Positions 20,859-29,709 of a stretch of DNA of 59,509 nt are shown here, one piece after another (positions within the stretch are counted from its first letter, which is position 1; each line of letters starts with the position of its first letter). The stretch spans positions 1-59,509 of the forward strand of contig CANQBZ010000008.1 in assembly GCA_947589295.1 (NCBI GenBank), in the 5' to 3' direction. This DNA comes from an uncultured Akkermansia sp. (GTDB lineage Bacteria; Verrucomicrobiota; Verrucomicrobiia; Verrucomicrobiales; Akkermansiaceae). Below the pieces are notes generated by a model. The model was given only the letters and a program-made list of their open reading frames with translations. It was not told the origin of the DNA and did no database searches. A program made the translations under genes and the position numbers.

Positions 20859-22031
20859 TTATTGAGGTGTAGGTCGATTATCGGTCTTTGCTTGGGGGGT
20901 AGCCGGGTCGAGCGGGACGCTAATTGCCGCACCACCGTTGACACTCACCTTCGGCGGAGTCTTTTTCTTGCCAGCATCTGTCACCACACACTTTGTATCC
21001 TTGAATCCAGGCACGTCAAACTCCTGTCCCGGCTGTACTGCAATCTCGGTGTCCTTTTGCGGCCCGGCAGTGACACGCAATTTGAGAGTGATATCGCGCA
21101 CGGTGCGACGATTCCTGCTTCCTGCCGCCAAATCAAACTCTTTTGCATCGCTCAGTTGAGTGTAGGCATCTTTGATGCGAACAGAGTTGACGGTGTTGCC
21201 TGTTTCATCCGATTTTTGATCTATTTTTTCAAGAGTAAAGCGGTTTTTCGCCATCGGGCCTGCGGAGGTCTGCCCAAAACCGAAGCTCTTCCCGGGGTCA
21301 AGGTCTCTGTGCTGCAGGAGCCGCTGTCCATTCTCGGAAAATATGCTGATATTTACCTTGTTCTCATCAAAATACGAAGCCATGCTCAATTCGATCAAAT
21401 GCGTGATCACCTTCTTCTCCCCCGTACTGACCAACTTGATTGCATCGCCGACCACAAAGGGAGGCATGCTTTCAGCGTTTGACGGATCGGTACCCGCAAC
21501 AAACTCCTCTGCGTTGGAAAATCCATCTCCGTCCGGATCCTGCTGCATGGCATCCGCCATGCAAAGGGATTTCTCAAGTCCATACATGTAAAACCAGCCA
21601 TTGGGCACCGGCTTTTCATCCGTTCCGCTTTCCACGGAGGCAACGTGATGCAGGGGACGCGCATCAGGCGCTAACAAGTCAACCGCAACATTCTTTTTCT
21701 GGGTTGCATCAGGCACTTGCCAAATGGTAGGCGCGAAAAATAGCGGGGTATAGCGTGGCACTTTCTTCCCTTCCACTTTGTCACGCGGTATGGATGCCTC
21801 ATCCAGCGGCGGGGCTACGTCAAGTAAACGGCGTGGCACGAGAGCATCCTCTTTCAGTTGCACTGCCTCCTGGGTAAGCGAAGAACCTTCCGATCCGTCA
21901 TCCTTTATGCTCACAGAGAGCTTATCTGGAGCCGCAGAGTTGAGCACATACACACCGACCGCGGCCGCGCCCACGCCCAGCATGATGCCGATCAAGAGGA
22001 AGTTTCTGCCTGTGTTGGATGAATCTGCCAT
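20859..22031 (-). CDS. Single-pass membrane protein of the pilus-like locus, Amuc_1099-like
   Basis: 390 residues with one N-terminal membrane helix (about 12-30, after MADSSNTGRN), then a long extracytoplasmic part. I recognise no catalytic motif. The stretch DPDGDGFSNAEEFVAGTDPS (about 165-190) is a calcium-binding thrombospondin-3/EF-like repeat. The C-terminal third is Lys/Val-rich and ends in a Pro/Thr tail. It sits 68 nt before the secretin gene and 27 nt after the Amuc_1100-like gene, so it is probably co-transcribed. By position it matches Amuc_1099; a role linking the inner-membrane platform to the secretin is an inference. Confidence 0.8.
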   Translation of the reverse strand: MADSSNTGRNFLLIGIMLGVGAAAVGVYVLNSAAPDKLSVSIKDDGSEGSSLTQEAVQLKEDALVPRRLLDVAPPLDEASIPRDKVEGKKVPRYTPLFFAPTIWQVPDATQKKNVAVDLLAPDARPLHHVASVESGTDEKPVPNGWFYMYGLEKSLCMADAMQQDPDGDGFSNAEEFVAGTDPSNAESMPPFVVGDAIKLVSTGEKKVITHLIELSMASYFDENKVNISIFSENGQRLLQHRDLDPGKSFGFGQTSAGPMAKNRFTLEKIDQKSDETGNTVNSVRIKDAYTQLSDAKEFDLAAGSRNRRTVRDITLKLRVTAGPQKDTEIAVQPGQEFDVPGFKDTKCVVTDAGKKKTPPKVSVNGGAAISVPLDPATPQAKTDNRPTPQ

Positions 22032-22058
22032 AATGAACTATGAGCTGATGGTTTGAAA

Positions 22059-23009
22059 TTAGAGCTTATCGGTCGTGAAATAAAACACCTGGAGCGTCAG
22101 GCTCACCTCTACCTCGCTATCGGGGGAGCCGGTTATCATCTGTGCTACGGGCGCCGCAGGCGCAGCCGTAGCGCCTCCATCGCCCGCACTCATGGGGTCT
22201 GCTCCGGCAGGTTGCGCCGCAGCTCGATACGGAGCAAGCATAGGCAAGTTTCCCGCCGTTTTGGCCGAAAACCCAGTGATGACAAAAAAGTAGTTTTTAT
22301 CCGATACCAGTGAGTTGATCACACGTGGCAACACGCTGAGCGTCTCTTCCCTGGAAGTGTCTATGTCTTGCGCGCTACGCCTTGCCACAAAGGTGACCTC
22401 TATCTCTAGTGGGAAGAAGTCCGGCTGCTTGCGCGCCCCCACCTTCTCCTCCGGAAGTGGTGCACAGTACAACCGCTTGATGGTCGGCGAACCAGCGTCA
22501 ACAAGATGGCGCACGAGCGTATCCGCCGAATGTAGCATAAAGTTCAAGTACGGGGCATCGCGTTCTGTTGCCGAGGCTGTTTTATATTCGCCAAGGCCGA
22601 GCGCAGCCGCATCCTCAGAAAGCTTGGTGTTTTTCTGAGCCGCGTAGGCTGCCACCTTCGCAGTCATATCGTTCACTTCCTTCTGAAACACATCAGGTCG
22701 TATCGGCGATCCTTTGGCGTCTTTGCCCAACGATAAACACGCCTTGGCATAGGTCTCCAGATTGCGGCGCAGGTCAGCAGCCAACTCCTCCATTGCCCCG
22801 GTGGCCTGCACAAGCATGCGACTATTTTCACGAGTCGGCGGCAGCTGCTCATTCGCGTAGTCGTCCAGCTTGGCGCGCTCTTGGTCAATTTTCGCCTGGG
22901 TTTCTTGGAGCGCTTGATAGCGACCGTAGGCGTAGTAGCACAATGCGCCGAATGCTACCGCCATGAGCAGGGCTATGGCCGTCACTCGCTTATTATCCAT
23001 GATCTTCAT
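22059..23009 (-). CDS. Amuc_1100-like inner-membrane pilus-alignment protein (PilO-like)
   Basis: 316 residues: short cytoplasmic end, one membrane helix (about 9-27), a coiled-coil-prone segment (QALQETQAKIDQERAKLDDY, about 33-52) and a periplasmic alpha/beta part with an Ala/Pro-rich linker near the end. This is the PilO layout, and length, position and weak sequence resemblance (for example FQ.E...F and LP.EI segments) match A. muciniphila Amuc_1100, a membrane protein studied for TLR2 signalling and barrier effects. ATG at 23009 (MKIMDNK) or 23000 (MDNK) are both possible. Flanked 27-29 nt away by operon partners. Orthology is inferred from synteny rather than alignment. Confidence 0.8.
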   Translation of the reverse strand: MKIMDNKRVTAIALLMAVAFGALCYYAYGRYQALQETQAKIDQERAKLDDYANEQLPPTRENSRMLVQATGAMEELAADLRRNLETYAKACLSLGKDAKGSPIRPDVFQKEVNDMTAKVAAYAAQKNTKLSEDAAALGLGEYKTASATERDAPYLNFMLHSADTLVRHLVDAGSPTIKRLYCAPLPEEKVGARKQPDFFPLEIEVTFVARRSAQDIDTSREETLSVLPRVINSLVSDKNYFFVITGFSAKTAGNLPMLAPYRAAAQPAGADPMSAGDGGATAAPAAPVAQMITGSPDSEVEVSLTLQVFYFTTDKL

Positions 23010-23038
23010 ATCGCAAAGTATGCAGCGTGAGATTCGTT

Positions 23039-24901
23039 TTACTTCTTGGAGGGCTCTGAGCCGGGAAGAGGAAGCGGCTTCTTGAGTGGCATGACCATAT
23101 AGAACTTGTCAGCGTACTCGGGAATGAGGTTGTGACCTTTTGACTTTTCGGCATCCTGCACCACAAAGTAGTGCCCGCCGTTGGCCCGCACGTTCTTGGA
23201 GTCAAACTGAAAAAGAGAATCCTCACTCCTCTCGGCAAACTTGGAGGTCACGAGCTCATTGAGACGCTGCAACTGCTTCCCTTGGTCGTCCTTACTCTTT
23301 TTGTAGAAATATCCACTCACAAGCAATGCAGTCACCTGCGGCGCCTTGTTGCGCTCCACCATCTCAAAGGAGCGCACCATAGTGCCGGCACGCGTCTCGC
23401 GTGTATCGAGCAACAGGTGACGGTCCGTGCCATCCGGCCCTACGGTCAGCCCCGTGTTGACAACATCATAGTCAACCAGAGGGTCTAAATCGGTGATCCA
23501 GAACATGGGCGAGCTTGTTTTTTGTGCGAGCTGAATGAGTAGGTCCGGGTACGCATTGCGCGCGGTGAACAAGGCTGAGTATTGCTTAATTTCTTTCAGA
23601 CTTCGCTCATATTTCGCACGGTTACGTTCCATGACAGCATGAAGACTATCCACCTGCTCTATGGGTGCGATAGCATGCCGGAATTGCTGCTCAGCTTGAT
23701 TTGCTTTCTTATTGACGGCATAGGCGCAGAACACGGCTCCGGCCAGTGCCACACCCCCCGCCGCCAGCACCTTGGGAATAAGCTTTTTCTCCGCGCGTTC
23801 TTTGCCCACGCTGGTTGGCACCAAATCAATCTGAAAAGCCCCAGCTTTCGCGCCTGTGATCGCCGCCCCTACCACCGGGCCCAAACAGAGAGAATCCGCC
23901 TGCAACATCTCGCTGTTCACCTTGGCGCCCACTTTCATGGATTGCAGCGGATTGAATACCTCCACCGGCAAGTCCAATGCACTCTGCAAGAAATCTGTCG
24001 TGTACGCCAGGCGAGCTCCCCCGCCGCATACGTACACCTTTGTAGGCGCAGAGCCTTTGTACTGGGCGCGATAATGATTGATGGTACGCTGCACCTCTGA
24101 ACTCAAGCGAGTCATGGCGCTGCGAATGATGGTAGCAAGATTCGCCTGCTCCTCGGGCAGAGTATCAGTATGCCCATTACCTAGCGACACAATCCCCTGC
24201 TCAATTTTAAGTTGCTCAGCTTCGCGAAAGCTCAGGTTAAGCTCGCGGGCGATGGAATTGGTGACAAATGAGCCTGCTGCGGTGACCGACCGGGTGAAAA
24301 ATCTTCCCTGCTCAATAAAAAGTATATCTGTTGTTTTGGCCCCGATATCCAGCAGCATGACCGTCTCTGCTTCTTCCGGATACGCTGCTTTGAACGCATT
24401 GTAGAGTGAAGTGATTGAGCAGTCCACACTGCGTGTGCGAAGCGTGTTAGCTTCCACCTGACCGTTCAGGTCATCCAACTCGTCCTTCTTGATGGCTACC
24501 AGGAGCACCTCCTGTTCCCCATCCTCAGCATTGCCCAAGAGCTGGTAGTCAAACACAATATCCTCGAGCGGGAAAGGAATATGCTGTTGAGCTTCATAAC
24601 CAACCTGCTCTGCCACGTCATCCACGGTGTCAAGCGCGGGCAGCTTGATGAAGCGCATAAAGACCTTCTGACCCGATACCACATCGCGCACATCCTTGCC
24701 GCGCACCTTGAGCTGCTTTACGAGCTCCCCGACCGCATGGCTCACATAGTCGATGCGCATCCCCTCTTCCACCGGGTCGAGCAGGATATCCTTGCGGGCA
24801 TAACGAGAGAGAATGAAACCCTTGGATGCCGGAGTAAAAACGGCCATTGTCACACTCTGGGCCCCAATTTCGAGCGCTACTGTTGTTTTGTACTCAGCCA
24901 T
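23039..24901 (-). CDS. PilM-PilN fusion protein, Amuc_1101-like
   Basis: 620 residues. The first 340 are a PilM/FtsA-type actin-like ATPase: phosphate-1 region VALEIGAQSVTMAVF, phosphate-2 MLLDIGAKTTDIL, adenosine motif VYVCGGGARLAYTTDFL. Then comes a membrane helix (about 375-397), a coiled-coil-like stretch, and a periplasmic PilN-like domain with an Ala/Lys-rich end. In most type IV pilus systems PilM and PilN are separate proteins that bind each other, so this is a natural fusion of cytoplasmic ring and inner-membrane anchor. It lies 29 nt upstream of the PilO-like gene, keeping the PilM-N-O order. Confident on PilM; the PilN part is inferred from topology and place. Confidence 0.88.
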   Translation of the reverse strand: MAEYKTTVALEIGAQSVTMAVFTPASKGFILSRYARKDILLDPVEEGMRIDYVSHAVGELVKQLKVRGKDVRDVVSGQKVFMRFIKLPALDTVDDVAEQVGYEAQQHIPFPLEDIVFDYQLLGNAEDGEQEVLLVAIKKDELDDLNGQVEANTLRTRSVDCSITSLYNAFKAAYPEEAETVMLLDIGAKTTDILFIEQGRFFTRSVTAAGSFVTNSIARELNLSFREAEQLKIEQGIVSLGNGHTDTLPEEQANLATIIRSAMTRLSSEVQRTINHYRAQYKGSAPTKVYVCGGGARLAYTTDFLQSALDLPVEVFNPLQSMKVGAKVNSEMLQADSLCLGPVVGAAITGAKAGAFQIDLVPTSVGKERAEKKLIPKVLAAGGVALAGAVFCAYAVNKKANQAEQQFRHAIAPIEQVDSLHAVMERNRAKYERSLKEIKQYSALFTARNAYPDLLIQLAQKTSSPMFWITDLDPLVDYDVVNTGLTVGPDGTDRHLLLDTRETRAGTMVRSFEMVERNKAPQVTALLVSGYFYKKSKDDQGKQLQRLNELVTSKFAERSEDSLFQFDSKNVRANGGHYFVVQDAEKSKGHNLIPEYADKFYMVMPLKKPLPLPGSEPSKK

Positions 24902-24941
24902 AATGAGAGATAGGAGAGAATGATGAACGAGTCTGTTTTAC

Positions 24942-25985
24942 TCACAAAGAGGTGTCGTAATCTTCCGTTGCTGACGGCGTCAAGGGCGTTGTGGTCCCGC
25001 GTTTTTTCGATTTGGTCTTGGTTGGGCTTTCAGAAGATGGGGAGCTGCTCGTAGTATCCGCAGGAGCTTCCAATGAGGAGCCAGAGCCAGAGTCGCCAGG
25101 GGCAGTGGAGCCGTACAGGGGCTTCACGCGCGGGTAGTACTTGCCGTAAAAGGGGGCGTAGGGAGTTTCCGCTATGCTGCAGATATCCACATCTGGTTCG
25201 CTAAGGTTATTACGGCCACGTGTTTTCCACCACGACGTGTTCGATAAGCGATTCGCCAGCGCATTTTCAAATATTTTGGAATTGCGTGTTTCGCCAGCGG
25301 AAGGTCTGGAGTCTTTGGCGGCGGTAAAATCGCTGCAAGGCTCCCCATTTACCGTGGCTTCCACTGCGTAGCCAACAAGCGCTTTCTCAATCCGAGGCTC
25401 GGGTTGCCGGAAATCCCCCGTTAGAATGCACGCCGTAGAGCGCGGAATGAACACAGCCACATTAAAGCTCGCCTTGCTCATGCTGTGCCCATTCTCCCTA
25501 TACTCGCGAACATCCATCTGTATGTCGGCATAGGTGATCTCTTTTTTTACCATGCTGTATCCGGCGGAAGAGCCGTTACCGCCACCCTTTGAGCGTGAGT
25601 TTGACAAACTCTTGAAAAGCAAATACGCAGTCACCTTGAGCTCGCGCACGTAGTACGCCGGGGCTATTTCTTGATCTGCATTACGCCCCATTGCATACAC
25701 GCGTACAGGTATGTTGAGAACGTACCAACTCTTCACTTTGTTGGACGCACCGGAATCTTTTGAAGCTTTTACCTTCGCATCCTTGAAGATGTCCTCCACC
25801 CCTGCTAACTCCTCCACTCCCGGCAACGCCCTAATGCTTGCGCTTGGTGGATTCACTCTCTCCAAATCCAACGAAAAAGCCACCTGATTTGCAGTGTCTG
25901 CCCATTTCGAGGACTGGGCACGTGCCCAAGGTGCGGTCGCCAAGAGGGTAGCTCCCATGAATAGCAGGAGAGATTTCATGTTCAT
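24942..25985 (-). CDS. Secreted protein of the pilus-like locus, Amuc_1102-like
   Basis: First gene of the operon, 347 residues from the Met at 25985 (a second Met two codons later is equally possible). Signal peptide KSLLLFMGATLLATAPWARA, then a globular region rich in beta-type segments, and a low-complexity Ser/Thr/Pro/Lys tail from about residue 290. No enzyme motif seen. The longer frame to 26057 would add a non-signal-like stretch. Its position at the head of the five-gene block corresponds to Amuc_1102, a small secreted protein of unknown function. Identity rests on synteny. Confidence 0.75.
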   Translation of the reverse strand: MNMKSLLLFMGATLLATAPWARAQSSKWADTANQVAFSLDLERVNPPSASIRALPGVEELAGVEDIFKDAKVKASKDSGASNKVKSWYVLNIPVRVYAMGRNADQEIAPAYYVRELKVTAYLLFKSLSNSRSKGGGNGSSAGYSMVKKEITYADIQMDVREYRENGHSMSKASFNVAVFIPRSTACILTGDFRQPEPRIEKALVGYAVEATVNGEPCSDFTAAKDSRPSAGETRNSKIFENALANRLSNTSWWKTRGRNNLSEPDVDICSIAETPYAPFYGKYYPRVKPLYGSTAPGDSGSGSSLEAPADTTSSSPSSESPTKTKSKKRGTTTPLTPSATEDYDTSL

Positions 25986-26202
25986 AGTTGCAAAACGAGT
26001 GTTCGCTTTATCTATATACACCCCGACAAGCCTCTTGGCGAGAAAAATCTTACACAATTTCGCTTTTTTTGGAAATTCTCATCTCCTGCCACCTCGCTAA
26101 CAATGAAAGCGTACACAGACACACCTGTGTCGGCTTGTGCTCGGAAGCCGAGTGGACAACCCGGCAAAACCGGCGTACCCTCCACGACGAGTCACTCCGG
26201 AC

Positions 26203-26231
26203 TTGTACCTGCTCGCCTTCTATGCTACAAT
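26203..26231 (+). promoter_or_regulatory. Promoter of lgt
   Basis: TTGTAC (26203-26208), a 17-nt spacer, TACAAT (26226-26231). The predicted start of transcription lies about 20 nt before the lgt ATG at 26260, which supports that start over the longer frame from 26137. Confidence 0.65.
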
Positions 26232-26259
26232 CCGCCCGTTCTGTGATCCGCCTCGACCC

Positions 26260-27246
26260 ATGTTCCCCCTGCTTTCCACCTACATACACAACCTTGATCC
26301 CATCATTGTCAACCTGCCAATTGAACATTTAGCTCTGCGGTGGTATGGGTTGGCTTACGTAGCAGGTTTTGTGCTTGGCTACTGGGTACTGCTCCAACTC
26401 GCCAAACGTCAATTATACTGCGTAAAACCGCAAGACCTCGGTGACTTCATCACTTTAGTATGCCTGGTGGGCGTCATCGCGGGAGGCCGCCTCGGAGAGT
26501 TCTTCTTCTACTGGTTGCCCGCGCGCGGGTGGGAAGGGCTCTGTGCTGATCCGTTTTGGGTGTTGCGTGTATGGGAAGGCGGCATGGCCTCCCATGGGGG
26601 CATCGTTGCCGTGCTGTTAGTGGCCGTCATGTACGCGTGGCGGCATCATCTCTCAATCCCCGGCGTCTGCGACGGGTTGGCCATCGTGTGTCCCATTGGC
26701 CTGTTCTTTGGGCGTGTGGCCAACTTTATCAACGGCGAACTCTATGGTCGAATTTGCTCCCCGGACAATCCCCTTGCTATGAAGTTCCCCCAAGAGTACT
26801 TGGAGTTCCCCGAGCCCCTGCGCCGCATGGCAGATGCCGCCATGAGTCAAGCTGCCGGGGTTCCTGTGGATGGCTGGGGTAACTTCGAGTCTATCGCCCA
26901 TCTATGCCGCAGCAACGACGCCGCGCGCGAAGCCCTGGGGCGTTTTCTCTCCCCGCGCTTTCCTTCTCAGCTCTTTGAAGCGCTGGGCGAGGGCCTTGTC
27001 ATTTTTTGTGTACTCATCACACTGCGCATCGTTTGGAAAAAAGCTCCAAATGGTATTTTTAGCGCTCTATTCTGCTTTCTGTACGCTGCAGCTCGCATTT
27101 TCTCAGAATGCTTCAAGCAACCCGACGCCCCCACATGGGGCTGCATTACTCGCGGGCAATACCTCTCCTTTGGGGTAGCTGCTCTCGGTGTTGTCTTTCT
27201 TCTCATTGCCCTGCTCGCCAAGTGCCGCACCTCTCCCAAGGCGTGA
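26260..27246 (+). CDS. lgt: Prolipoprotein diacylglyceryl transferase
   Basis: Inner-membrane enzyme that moves a diacylglyceryl group from phosphatidylglycerol to the lipobox cysteine of prolipoproteins. 328 residues, multiple membrane helices. The signature appears as GRVANFINGELYGR (about 151-164; usual form GRxGNFIN.E), with Ala replacing the conserved Gly. R.PSQLFEA near the end corresponds to the H-P-SQLYEA motif. Between them is a spacer of about 70 residues, longer than in E. coli Lgt. The ATG at 26260 is supported by the promoter just upstream. A tRNA pair follows on the same strand. Clear assignment. Confidence 0.93.
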   Translation: MFPLLSTYIHNLDPIIVNLPIEHLALRWYGLAYVAGFVLGYWVLLQLAKRQLYCVKPQDLGDFITLVCLVGVIAGGRLGEFFFYWLPARGWEGLCADPFWVLRVWEGGMASHGGIVAVLLVAVMYAWRHHLSIPGVCDGLAIVCPIGLFFGRVANFINGELYGRICSPDNPLAMKFPQEYLEFPEPLRRMADAAMSQAAGVPVDGWGNFESIAHLCRSNDAAREALGRFLSPRFPSQLFEALGEGLVIFCVLITLRIVWKKAPNGIFSALFCFLYAAARIFSECFKQPDAPTWGCITRGQYLSFGVAALGVVFLLIALLAKCRTSPKA

Positions 27247-27313
27247 ATCCCTTGCTCCAGCCACTCCGCAAGCGTCTTGACGCAAAAAAATTCCTCCCCT
27301 CACACATTTTGTC

Positions 27314-27342
27314 TTGTCAAGCCACGGCTTTGAGTGTATCAT
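27314..27342 (+). promoter_or_regulatory. Promoter of the tRNA-Phe/tRNA-Pro unit
   Basis: TTGTCA (27314-27319), 17-nt spacer, TATCAT (27337-27342), about 35 nt before the mature tRNA-Phe 5' end. Confidence 0.65.
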
Positions 27343-27376
27343 GCCCCAGCGGTTGTCCCTGCCGGGGCTTCCCATC

Positions 27377-27449
27377 GGCTCGGTAGCTCAGTTGGCAGAG
27401 CAGGGGACTGAAAATCCCCGTGTCGGCGGTTCGATTCCGTCCCGAGCCA
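27377..27449 (+). tRNA. tRNA-Phe (GAA)
   Basis: Full cloverleaf of 73 nt. Acceptor arms GGCTCGG/CCGAGCC pair perfectly; D-stem GCTC/GAGC; anticodon stem GGGGA/TCCCC with loop CTGAAAA, anticodon GAA; T-loop TTCGATT. Discriminator base A. The 3' CCA is not encoded. Confidence 0.97.
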
Positions 27450-27469
27450 TTTCTGTCCCACAAGGGCAA

Positions 27470-27543
27470 CGGGGCGTAGCTCAGCCTGGTAGAGCGCCAG
27501 CTTTGGGAGCTGGATGTCGTAGGTTCGAATCCTGTCGCCCCGA
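27470..27543 (+). tRNA. tRNA-Pro (TGG)
   Basis: Cloverleaf of 74 nt. Acceptor CGGGGCG/CGCCCCG; D-stem GCTC/GAGC; anticodon stem CCAGC/GCTGG with loop TTTGGGA, anticodon TGG; T-loop TTCGAAT. Discriminator A, CCA not encoded. It lies 20 nt after tRNA-Phe, probably co-transcribed. Confidence 0.97.
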
Positions 27544-27607
27544 TCTTCCCTCTTGCCACTTACCTCGTGTTGCGGCCATTTCCGCTGCCGCTCCGTCCTA
27601 TTTTTCC

Positions 27608-27636
27608 TTGCTATGCACGCGGCAATCTGATATCAT
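27608..27636 (+). promoter_or_regulatory. Promoter of the secreted-protein gene at 27664
   Basis: TTGCTA (27608-27613), 17-nt spacer, TATCAT (27631-27636); predicted transcription start about 20 nt before the ATG. Confidence 0.55.
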
Positions 27637-27663
27637 GCGCACAGCGTGTACCTCGCAGATATC

Positions 27664-28548
27664 ATGAAAAACGTTCTCCTCCTCTTCGTCGGCTTGATGA
27701 CCACGTGCGCCATGGTATGGGCGCAAGATGCTCCACGTCAAGAAGACGATCCTGCTGAAGCCGATGATACGCCTGTCTATCCAACTACTGGCGTGCGGTT
27801 TGTGGCCTGCAATCCGTCCGATGTAAAATTGCCGCCAACGCTCTATGCTGCCTACAAAGACGACTACTTGCCTATCTACATCTCTACTCGTGGACCTAGC
27901 GAGCGTGTGCTGCCCAACTCCCAGGGTCACGTGCTTCTGTATGACACCAAGCCCCAGGAAGCCGATAACCCAGGCGACCCGTATCTGGATATTGCCTTGC
28001 CGCCCGAGGCGCAGAAAGGCCGGGTGATCTGTATCGTGCTCTTCACCGGTGAAAAGTCAAAGCCGCAGTTTTTTTACATACGTGAGTCGGAACTCCCCGT
28101 GGGCGGGTTCTATGTGTTTAACTTCTCACCTGTTGCCGTTGAAATGGTCGTTGTCCCTAAACTTGGGCAAGTTCCCGATAAAGGCATCATGATTTCTGCC
28201 TACAAAAAGGCCAAAAATAACTGTATCTCCCCGACGGATTCAAATGTTTGGTCTCTTATGAGTAAAAAACATCCCGAATTGAATATCCTCGAATACGTCC
28301 TGCGGGTCCCTCCCGAGATGGAAGGAGGCACACCCATGCCCCTGCGTAGCTCCAGGTACGCCATGAAGAAAAACCTCTCCCATGTCACCGTCATCGTCCG
28401 GCATCCGACCTTGCCTCAGGCCTTTCGCCTCGTCTCGTTCTCCTACAACTCTGAATCGGATAAACGCAATACCCAAAACGCCGCGAAACAAGACCCAACC
28501 TCCCGCAGTAGGAGAAGTCCACGCAGAAACAACGCTCTCCAACACTAA
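27664..28548 (+). CDS. Secreted protein of unknown function
   Basis: 294 residues, starting at MKNVLLLF, which gives a standard signal peptide cut after MVWA (residue 20); the ATG at 27646 adds 6 non-signal residues. The mature part is mixed alpha/beta with an acidic N-terminus (QEDDPAEADD) and a basic, Arg/Ser-rich end. The recurring pattern of short beta-strand-like segments (GRVICIVLF, GGFYVFNF, AVEMVVVP, HVTVIVRH) suggests a beta-sandwich. No family recognised. Next gene nahK begins 13 nt after its stop, so they probably share a transcript. Confidence 0.75.
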   Translation: MKNVLLLFVGLMTTCAMVWAQDAPRQEDDPAEADDTPVYPTTGVRFVACNPSDVKLPPTLYAAYKDDYLPIYISTRGPSERVLPNSQGHVLLYDTKPQEADNPGDPYLDIALPPEAQKGRVICIVLFTGEKSKPQFFYIRESELPVGGFYVFNFSPVAVEMVVVPKLGQVPDKGIMISAYKKAKNNCISPTDSNVWSLMSKKHPELNILEYVLRVPPEMEGGTPMPLRSSRYAMKKNLSHVTVIVRHPTLPQAFRLVSFSYNSESDKRNTQNAAKQDPTSRSRRSPRRNNALQH

Positions 28549-28561
28549 ACTCTGCTGACTT

Positions 28562-29704
28562 ATGAGTCGACTTTCAGAAGGAGCCATCGCAAAGCGCATC
28601 GCACATATTGGAGACCAGTTCGCCATTAGTGGCGACTTTCTGTACGGCGAGGAATTGCGCAACGGCCATATCAACACTACCTACCGTGCCTGCTACCGCA
28701 CAGAAGATGGGCATGTGGACCGCTACATCTTGCAACGTATCAATGGCTACGTTTTCAAGGACCCGGCTCAGGTGATGAAAAATGTAGAAAAAGTGACGCG
28801 CCACATTTCATGGAAAGTGCTGCGCCGCCGTAAAAACGCTGCGGGACAAACCCTTACTCTGTACCCGGCACGCGGTGGGCGCAATTACATCAATCTACCC
28901 GAGGAAGGGGGCATGTGGCGTTGTTATAACAACATTGAAGGTACCCACACCTACGATGTTGTCGAGAACACGCGCCAAGCTTACCAGGCAGGATATGCTT
29001 TTGGCTCTTTCCAAGAGCTCGTCTCGGACATGAATCCCGAGGACATCCGCGAATCGATCCCAGATTTCCACAACACTCCCAAACGTTATAAAGCCCTGCA
29101 AAAAAGTGCAGCGGCAGATATTATGCATCGGGCTGATTCTTGCAAAAAAGAACTTGAACTCATCCGCTCCTGGTCCTCGCGGTTCAGCAAACTGGTGGAT
29201 ATGCAAAAAAACGGCGACCTCCCCACCCGCATCACTCATAATGATACAAAAATCAACAACGTCATGCTGGATGAAGAGACCGACGGAGCTGTCTGCGTCA
29301 TTGATTTGGACACCGTGATGCCAGGCCTTTCCCTCTACGACTTTGGGGATATGGTACGCACGGCCACTTGTATGGCGAGCGAGGATGAGACCGACCTCTC
29401 CAAGGTATACATGCAAATGCCCTTTTTTGAATCGCTGGCCGAAGGCTACTTAGATGCGACACACGATTTTCTCACCCCTAATGAAGTGAATATGCTCTCC
29501 TTTTCGGGCTGGCTCATCACTGTAGAGATCGGCATGCGTTTTCTCACGGATTATCTGGACGGAGATAAGTACTTTCGTTGTGAGTACGCTGAACACAATC
29601 TTGTCCGCGCCCGCAACCAGCTTGCTCTCGCAGAGAGCATCCAGTCTAACTTACCACGCATGCAAAGATACATCGTGAAACTCATCAAATCGTACGCAGA
29701 CTAA
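28562..29704 (+). CDS. nahK: N-acetylhexosamine 1-kinase (NahK-like, APH fold)
   Basis: Phosphorylates GlcNAc and GalNAc at C1 using ATP, the entry step for amino sugars released by lacto-N-biose/galacto-N-biose breakdown of milk and mucin glycans. 380 residues, matching the bifidobacterial enzyme in size. Visible landmarks shared with NahK: GHINTTYR near the start, RYILQRIN, the catalytic loop ITHNDTKINNVMLD, metal-binding IDLDTVMPG, and FSG.L.T.E.GMRFLTDYLDGD.YF....EHNLVRAR near the end. It is preceded 13 nt upstream by a secreted protein gene. No lacto-N-biose phosphorylase or galT2 gene is nearby, so the pathway is scattered. Assignment is strong. Confidence 0.9.
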   Translation: MSRLSEGAIAKRIAHIGDQFAISGDFLYGEELRNGHINTTYRACYRTEDGHVDRYILQRINGYVFKDPAQVMKNVEKVTRHISWKVLRRRKNAAGQTLTLYPARGGRNYINLPEEGGMWRCYNNIEGTHTYDVVENTRQAYQAGYAFGSFQELVSDMNPEDIRESIPDFHNTPKRYKALQKSAAADIMHRADSCKKELELIRSWSSRFSKLVDMQKNGDLPTRITHNDTKINNVMLDEETDGAVCVIDLDTVMPGLSLYDFGDMVRTATCMASEDETDLSKVYMQMPFFESLAEGYLDATHDFLTPNEVNMLSFSGWLITVEIGMRFLTDYLDGDKYFRCEYAEHNLVRARNQLALAESIQSNLPRMQRYIVKLIKSYAD

Positions 29705-29709
29705 CCTCT

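Noticed and set aside
27247..27300. Terminator after lgt (GCGTC/GACGC hairpin)
   Set aside because: The stem is 5 bp and is followed by an A-run, not a T-run, on the plus strand.
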